Shown here: positions 7,025 through 11,138 of the stretch, one piece after another | How positions within the stretch are numbered: position 1 is the stretch's first letter | How the letters are laid out: the number at the start of each line of letters is the position of its first letter | NCBI GenBank assembly: GCA_018816605.1 | Contig: JAHIVS010000407.1 | Coordinates: 1-11,138 of the forward strand | Reading direction: 5' to 3' | DNA from: Pseudomonadota bacterium | Lineage (GTDB): Bacteria > Desulfobacterota > Desulfobacteria > Desulfobacterales > Desulfobacteraceae | Length of the DNA: 11,138 bases | Translations under genes and position numbers: made by a program | Notes under the pieces: generated by a model | Told to the model about the DNA's origin: nothing | Database searches by the model: none | Seen by the model: only the letters and a program-made list of their open reading frames with translations

Positions 7025-10000
7025 CTAGGGGACAAACAAGCCATTAACCGTCCCTAAAAAATCCGATTTTGCGGCTGCCACATAGGCATCCCACTCCAGG
7101 CCGTTCCGGTAGAAAGCCACAGCTGACAGCTTCTTTGTAATGATCGCATTGCGATAGGCGGACAATTTTTCCGAATTGAGTATTCTTAAAATAGCCTCCT
7201 GCCCCAGATTTTTTACCAGAATCCCCGGGATATAGGCCTTCAACACCTGCCAAAGAAGGTTCTCATCTGCCAGGACGCTTTCCAGGTTTTCGCCGACAAT
7301 TTTCTGAAACGCAAAAATCTGCTCGCTTGTTTTTTCGGAAAGCACAAACAGGGGGACCGAAGGATCCTTTTCATGGATTTTGATGAGCATATCGGTTTCC
7401 GCACCGGCATAGGTATCGACCAGGGTGATGATATCCCGGATCAGCGCCCAGCGGTTGTCCGTGTCTTCCAGGAGGCGTTTTTCATATTCATTTTCAAATA
7501 AAAACGCCGTCAGCACCTCGGCCACGGCAGAGGAAAAGACCCCCCCCTTGTTGGCCGAGGTATCCTTGATCTGGAGGATCTTTGTGGAACCGGCAATAAA
7601 TCGTCTGGCCGTATCATCAAAAAAGACATTGGCCCCTTCCACAATAAAGCGCAGCTCATTGAAAAGAGTGGCAAACTGGCGCACATTGGCGTGGTTGATA
7701 GTGTCCTTGAACCCGCCGCAGGGAATAAAGGCCTTGATATCGGCCTTTTCAATATATTTCCGATTGCCGGGGTCCGTGAGAAAATTTCGGTGGAACATGG
7801 CCCCGTCATCCACAAAACTGCCATCGGGAAGGGTGATGTTCTTGGCCTTAAGCCGGACCTGGAATCCGTCTTTTCCCAGCTTTTCAACCGGATAACCCAA
7901 AGAATTAACCCGAGGGGACGAATGGCGCATGAAGGCAATTTTCATCAGCTCTTTTTTATCCAGTCCGTCTGGATCAAAAAGAACGGAACCGCCGTCAATG
8001 ATCAGGCAGATCTTGCCCTTGTAACACTGGATCTCGTTGGAGCCCAGATCCCCGTCCGGTCCCCCTGTCATCATCAGGTTCAGGTCTTCTTCCTTGCAGC
8101 CATAATGGGCAATGAGGGTTCTAAAGGCTCCCATGACACTGGTGGTGGTCATGCCGCTGATCTGGATCTTTCCGCCGATATGGGCATAGATATCTTCCAT
8201 GTCCGTTGTCACGGCCATGGTTTTCCCGTTGATCGCAAGTTCGGTCTTCTTGTTCTTGTTGGCCGAAAGCCCGAACAGATCGCCGTTCTTCAGGATGCCG
8301 TAGGTATCGTGGGGAATCCCAAAGCTCTTGCCCGTGGTAATGGTCCGCCAATAGGGATATCCCTTCTCCCTGGCCCGGTATGCAACGGCATCCATCAAGG
8401 GAGCGGTTCCCTCATCCGGTCCGAAAAAAACCATTTCCGGACGGCCGTAATGATCCACCACCCTCCCATCGGGCAGCATGAGATCCATAATCCCTTCGGT
8501 GTAGTCATAGAGGGCCTCCATGCTGTATCCGGCATAAATGGTATGGGGCACCACCACCCCCTTTGAGCCGCTCTCACAGATGTCCTTGTGCTTGAGCCGC
8601 TGGGCTTTCGGGCCCAGGGCATAATTGAGCAAAAGGGCATTGTCCAGTTCCATGGCATGGTTGGTGGGAGAAACCCGGATCATGCGCAAACCGCCCCGGG
8701 CGATATCATCGGCCCGCAAATGGGTGCCGCAGGCATAGTGACCGTTAACAAAGAAAATCCCGTATACAAATTGCTTAAACACCAAGGGATCCAAAATACT
8801 ATTGTCCATGCGAAAGGAATAAGACCGTTTCTCGACTTTATAAAAATTGGTTTTCAGGGTGGCGGGAATAAATTTAAACATAAAGGTAAAAATATCATGC
8901 CCCAGACGAAAATCCATGAACCGCATGGACAGCATCCGGTCAAACTCGGCCTGTTTTTTTGCAAGGTCCTCCATGGTCAGGTCACAGGGAGTTTCCGGAT
9001 TAAATTTTTGTTCAAACAGCCCATACAAAAAGGCTATCAGATCCGGATGCTCGCAGGCCATGTCCATGATCATCCGGGACACATAGGTAAATTTGTTGGA
9101 TTCGTGGATCCGGGCTGAAAAAGCTTCCTGATGGTCAACGCTGGCAAGGCTGTCCATGATCTCCCGGTCCGTCCGGTTGCCCCGTTCCTTAAATATGAAC
9201 ATATGGGTTAAATCAATCAGATTGCCGGCAAAGAGCATCTCCTGAAAACTTAATTTTCCCTCCACATAGAGCCGGGTGACCGGACTTGCGGCAAAGCATA
9301 AAAAAGCCCGCAGGTCATCCACCAGCGCAACCTCCATTTTCCGGGACAATTCCCCCTGGACATAGAGAGAACAAATGGATGAGGCCACTGTGGATTGTGC
9401 ATGGTAGGGCTCCCAATAGGCCCGGGTAATCATGAGCCCGTGGTCGGCAAACAGCTTTCGCAACACCTGCAGCTGGGGGCGCTCAAAATCAGAATTGAAC
9501 ATGAAGCGTATTTCCCCGATATCCGAGAGATTGAACACCTCAATCAAGGGGATCACGGCGGTGGAAACCTTTTCCAAAAACTTCTCATACCGGTTCCGGG
9601 TCAGGCGGGGGGTGGTCCCATAGTCCTGGTCCAGGCTGAACAGGAACCGGGAATCCGTAAAATCGGATTCCGCAAAATCCGCCACGGTTTCCGGGCGGAA
9701 CACATAGGTATAATACTGGCTTTCAGGGTTATAATAATATTCCCGGCGATGCCCTGAAAGCTGGGTATTCAAAACGCTCTCCATGTTGTCCCGGGTCTCT
9801 TTGGTGGCAATTCTGACCCGCTGGATCTGGCTGCCCTGGTTCAGATCAAAATCAATGTCCGCCACCCAGGAATTGAGCACCACCCGGTCATCCTGAAGCT
9901 TGATGCTCTTGGCAATGGAGGACAGGATATGTTTTAAGGATTCCTTGGTAATGGTTTCAAAAAAATAATCGGGCAGCCCCAGGTCGTTGAGCAAAATTCC

Positions 10001-10159
10001 GGCCGCCATATTAATGCAATTGGCGGTCACCAGCCCTTCGGAAGCCAGGTCGATCACGGCTTCGTATAAAATACTGGGATTGAGTTTCACACTCTGGGCC
10101 TTATTAATGATATAAGCGCCTGCGGATACGGGAAGGCGGCTATCAGGTTGGATTTCCAT
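7025..10159 (-). CDS. Large NAD-type glutamate dehydrogenase (about 115-kDa class)
   Basis: This 1044-residue enzyme is expected to oxidise glutamate to 2-oxoglutarate and ammonium with NAD. The length fits the 115-kDa class known from fungi and some bacteria, not the 180-kDa bacterial class. The first 450 residues are a long, probably regulatory N-terminal region. The catalytic domain follows: IARGGLRMIRVSPTNH (486-501), SGSKGVVVPH with the likely catalytic Lys533, and FGPDEGTA (579-586), the expected Asp-containing block. The coenzyme domain contains TGGPDGDLGSNEI (698-710), IPCGGFKDTINHANV (812-826) and FIVEGANVFF (838-847). The frame is intact. AGGAG (complement of 10165-10169) sits five bases before the ATG at 10159. 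It is the first gene of a leftward unit with gdhA. A regulated promoter is suggested by the inverted repeat and palindrome upstream. Preference for NAD over NADP is inferred from family membership only. Confidence 0.94.
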   Translation of the reverse strand: MEIQPDSRLPVSAGAYIINKAQSVKLNPSILYEAVIDLASEGLVTANCINMAAGILLNDLGLPDYFFETITKESLKHILSSIAKSIKLQDDRVVLNSWVADIDFDLNQGSQIQRVRIATKETRDNMESVLNTQLSGHRREYYYNPESQYYTYVFRPETVADFAESDFTDSRFLFSLDQDYGTTPRLTRNRYEKFLEKVSTAVIPLIEVFNLSDIGEIRFMFNSDFERPQLQVLRKLFADHGLMITRAYWEPYHAQSTVASSICSLYVQGELSRKMEVALVDDLRAFLCFAASPVTRLYVEGKLSFQEMLFAGNLIDLTHMFIFKERGNRTDREIMDSLASVDHQEAFSARIHESNKFTYVSRMIMDMACEHPDLIAFLYGLFEQKFNPETPCDLTMEDLAKKQAEFDRMLSMRFMDFRLGHDIFTFMFKFIPATLKTNFYKVEKRSYSFRMDNSILDPLVFKQFVYGIFFVNGHYACGTHLRADDIARGGLRMIRVSPTNHAMELDNALLLNYALGPKAQRLKHKDICESGSKGVVVPHTIYAGYSMEALYDYTEGIMDLMLPDGRVVDHYGRPEMVFFGPDEGTAPLMDAVAYRAREKGYPYWRTITTGKSFGIPHDTYGILKNGDLFGLSANKNKKTELAINGKTMAVTTDMEDIYAHIGGKIQISGMTTTSVMGAFRTLIAHYGCKEEDLNLMMTGGPDGDLGSNEIQCYKGKICLIIDGGSVLFDPDGLDKKELMKIAFMRHSSPRVNSLGYPVEKLGKDGFQVRLKAKNITLPDGSFVDDGAMFHRNFLTDPGNRKYIEKADIKAFIPCGGFKDTINHANVRQFATLFNELRFIVEGANVFFDDTARRFIAGSTKILQIKDTSANKGGVFSSAVAEVLTAFLFENEYEKRLLEDTDNRWALIRDIITLVDTYAGAETDMLIKIHEKDPSVPLFVLSEKTSEQIFAFQKIVGENLESVLADENLLWQVLKAYIPGILVKNLGQEAILRILNSEKLSAYRNAIITKKLSAVAFYRNGLEWDAYVAAAKSDFLGTVNGLFVP

Positions 10160-10199
10160 TTAAACTCCTATTCCGGATGTCTGTTTTCTTTGAAAATTG

Positions 10200-10212
10200 A
10201 TGTGAATCACAT
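10200..10212. promoter_or_regulatory. Short palindrome upstream of the NAD-type GDH gene, possible operator
   Basis: ATGTGA-A-TCACAT is a perfect inverted repeat around one central base, about 40-53 bases upstream of the start codon. The half-site TGTGA resembles CRP-type half-sites, but the spacing is one base instead of six, so it is not a normal CRP site. If the promoter at 10256-10285 is right, the palindrome lies in the leader just after the start point, where a repressor could act. Confidence 0.4.
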
Positions 10213-10255
10213 TGCCGGGCAGATACAAGCGTTCCATATCTGCCGGATAAGCGGT

Positions 10256-10285
10256 AAAATAACATTTTTTTTGGTCAGGTTTCAA
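10256..10285 (-). promoter_or_regulatory. Candidate promoter for the glutamate dehydrogenase unit
   Basis: On the minus strand, TTGAAA (complement of 10280-10285, five of six to the -35 consensus) is followed after 18 bases by TATTTT (complement of 10256-10261, four of six to -10). The start point would be near 10249, giving a leader of about 90 bases. The -35 box lies within the left arm of the inverted repeat, so a protein bound to that repeat could control it. The match is moderate in an AT-rich setting. Confidence 0.4.
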
Positions 10286-10322
10286 TGATTTAATCAAAAA
10301 AAAGGACAATAAATCATTGAAA
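10280..10322. repeat. Perfect 13-base inverted repeat in the GDH control region
   Basis: TTTCAATGATTTA (10280-10292) and TAAATCATTGAAA (10310-10322) are exact reverse complements separated by 17 bases containing a run of eight A. Neither strand has a suitable T-run right after the stem, so it is not an intrinsic terminator. The arm nearest the gene overlaps the candidate -35 box. The arms are about 30 bases centre to centre, close to three helical turns, which suits two regulator dimers or a looped complex on one face of the DNA. Confidence 0.6.
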
Positions 10323-10459
10323 ACACTAAATTCCCTTTTAATTTTTATTTCGTCTCTGCTCATATACCCTTGGCTCCGGTTGGTCAATAGAAAACAGCCT
10401 CTCTGGGGAATATAACAGATAACTGCTTACATTTACAACAAATTTTCAGATCCGGCATA

Positions 10460-10488
10460 TTGACTTCCCCAACAAACAAGGGTAGACT
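10460..10488 (+). promoter_or_regulatory. Candidate sigma70-type promoter for the MaoC-like gene
   Basis: TTGACT (10460-10465, five of six) is followed after exactly 17 bases by TAGACT (10483-10488, four of six). The start point would be near 10495, giving a leader of about 28 bases before the ATG at 10523. Confidence 0.45.
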
Positions 10489-10522
10489 GGCGCCCTTTAT
10501 TCCAACAAAAAGGATACACCCC

Positions 10523-11138
10523 ATGGATGCTGGTGAAGAGATAACCCCGTTTGAATTGGCTGACCCTGAAATTCTGGTGAAACTTGAAAAAATACCGTCC
10601 ATAACAATACTGTTTTTTAAAATCTTTTTGCTGTCCCTGGTGCGGCCTTCCACTCTGAAGGAGACGGCCCTTCTTTCAAAGGCCCGGGTGGTGTTCACTG
10701 GCGTGAAACCCGACAAAGAAAGGATTCTCCGCTACCAAAAGGTGTGCGGTTTTTCAAATTCTGACAAGATTATTCCTGCCAGCTATATCCAGACCCTGTT
10801 CATCGGGCTTCTGGGAAAATTTATCACCACCCCCCATTTCCCCATCAATCCCATGGGCCTGATCCAGGTCGGCCAGTCCTTTGAGCTGAAACGGGCAATA
10901 ACAATTGACCAGACCCTGGATCTGTCCTGCCGGCTCCATGGATTCACAAAGACCCCAAAGGGAATCCAAACCCAGTTTTTCCTGGAGGCCATGGCTGGCA
11001 AAGAGGTCGTGTGGCAAGGAATCTCAACTTTTTTCACCCGGAGCAAGATAAAAGCGTCCCGGGAAAAACGCCCCCGGACAGAAGAAGACCCTTTTCTTGA
11101 GACAAAAGAGACCCTTTTTGTCCCCCGGGATACGGGCC
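10523..11138 (+). CDS. MaoC-like (hot-dog fold) acyl dehydratase-like protein, N-terminal part
   Basis: The gene runs off the right edge; 205 codons are visible without a stop. The ATG at 10523 follows AAGGA by eight bases. Residues 1-60 contain a hydrophobic stretch ITILFFKIFLLSLV (27-40). Residues from about 84 on, IPASYIQTLFIGLLGKF then INPMGLIQVGQSFEL and later WQGISTFFTR, match the first, non-catalytic hot-dog half of double-hot-dog MaoC proteins. The last visible residues, LFVPRDTG, are what usually precedes the catalytic MaoC half (family pattern of the type DTGRRYA..SGD.NPIH), which lies beyond the window. The expected role is (R)-specific enoyl-CoA hydration or a related step in acyl-CoA or fatty acid metabolism, inferred from family only. 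It is divergent from the glutamate dehydrogenase unit. Whether the catalytic Asp/His pair is present cannot be seen here. Confidence 0.82.
   Translation, partial: MDAGEEITPFELADPEILVKLEKIPSITILFFKIFLLSLVRPSTLKETALLSKARVVFTGVKPDKERILRYQKVCGFSNSDKIIPASYIQTLFIGLLGKFITTPHFPINPMGLIQVGQSFELKRAITIDQTLDLSCRLHGFTKTPKGIQTQFFLEAMAGKEVVWQGISTFFTRSKIKASREKRPRTEEDPFLETKETLFVPRDTG

Larger units (their letters stand above)
10160..10522. other. Divergent intergenic control region
   Basis: This 363-bp AT-rich gap separates the leftward glutamate dehydrogenase unit from the rightward MaoC-like gene. It holds a 13-base-arm inverted repeat, a 13-base palindrome and one candidate promoter in each direction, listed separately. 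A 75-codon leftward frame (10160-10387) ends directly against the NAD-type GDH start codon, but it needs a TTG start or an ATG with poorly spaced ribosome site, and it runs through the inverted repeat and the candidate promoter. I do not call it a gene. No RNA gene is recognised. Confidence 0.7.

Noticed and set aside
7691..8566. Long rightward open frame (291 codons) antisense to the NAD-type GDH
   Set aside because: It is opposite conserved catalytic motifs of the GDH, and its translation has no family features or convincing ribosome site.
10200..10212. CRP binding site
   Set aside because: The half-sites resemble CRP, but the spacer is one base rather than six, so a standard CRP dimer would not fit.
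10160..10387. 75-codon leftward frame whose stop abuts the NAD-type GDH start codon
   Set aside because: It needs a TTG start or a badly spaced ATG, has low-complexity AT-rich composition, and overlaps the inverted repeat and candidate promoter. It is kept only as a remote possibility of a leader peptide.
10384..10716. Leftward 110-codon frame opposite the MaoC-like gene start
   Set aside because: The rightward frame has a ribosome site, promoter and hot-dog family features; this one has none and is a shadow.

Overview
The window reads as ordinary chromosomal DNA of a bacterium with medium GC content. I see no tRNA, rRNA, CRISPR array, insertion sequence or phage gene. The gene set (two kinds of glutamate dehydrogenase, an AAA_32-type Lon-like protease, small cupins, a MaoC-type dehydratase) and the codon style fit an anaerobic deltaproteobacterium, perhaps a Desulfobacterales sulfate reducer. 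That placement is inference from general familiarity, not from a search.

Layout. Bases 1-254 (+) are the 3' end of a response-regulator receiver domain, broken by an apparent one-base frameshift near 151-155. At 262-723 (+) is a DUF985/cupin_5 protein. It converges, with 18 bp between stops, on a large Lon-like AAA protease (742-3114, -). A 105-bp divergent region follows. It carries a recognisable promoter for a rightward cluster of a small cupin (3220-3570), a 536-residue protein that looks like a divergent GalT/HIT-superfamily member (3570-5180, start overlapping the cupin stop) and an unrecognised 135-residue protein (5209-5616). That cluster ends one base from the stop of gdhA (5618-6967, -), an NADP-type hexameric glutamate dehydrogenase. 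Upstream of gdhA on the same strand, 57 bp away, is a large NAD-type glutamate dehydrogenase of 1044 residues (7025-10159, -). A 363-bp AT-rich divergent control region (10160-10522) holds a long inverted repeat, a short palindrome and candidate promoters in both directions. The window ends inside a rightward MaoC/hot-dog acyl dehydratase-like gene (10523 to the edge).

How the genes work together. The clearest functional unit is the leftward pair: NAD-type GDH (family role usually glutamate breakdown) followed by NADP-type GDH (usually ammonium assimilation), apparently in one transcription unit. The cupin / GalT-like / orphan cluster is the least understood part and the best candidate for something undescribed: its central protein keeps the general layout of a GalT-like nucleotidyltransferase but has altered histidine-triad motifs. 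The Lon-like gene is divergent from it and shows no obvious functional link. No complete novel system is evident.
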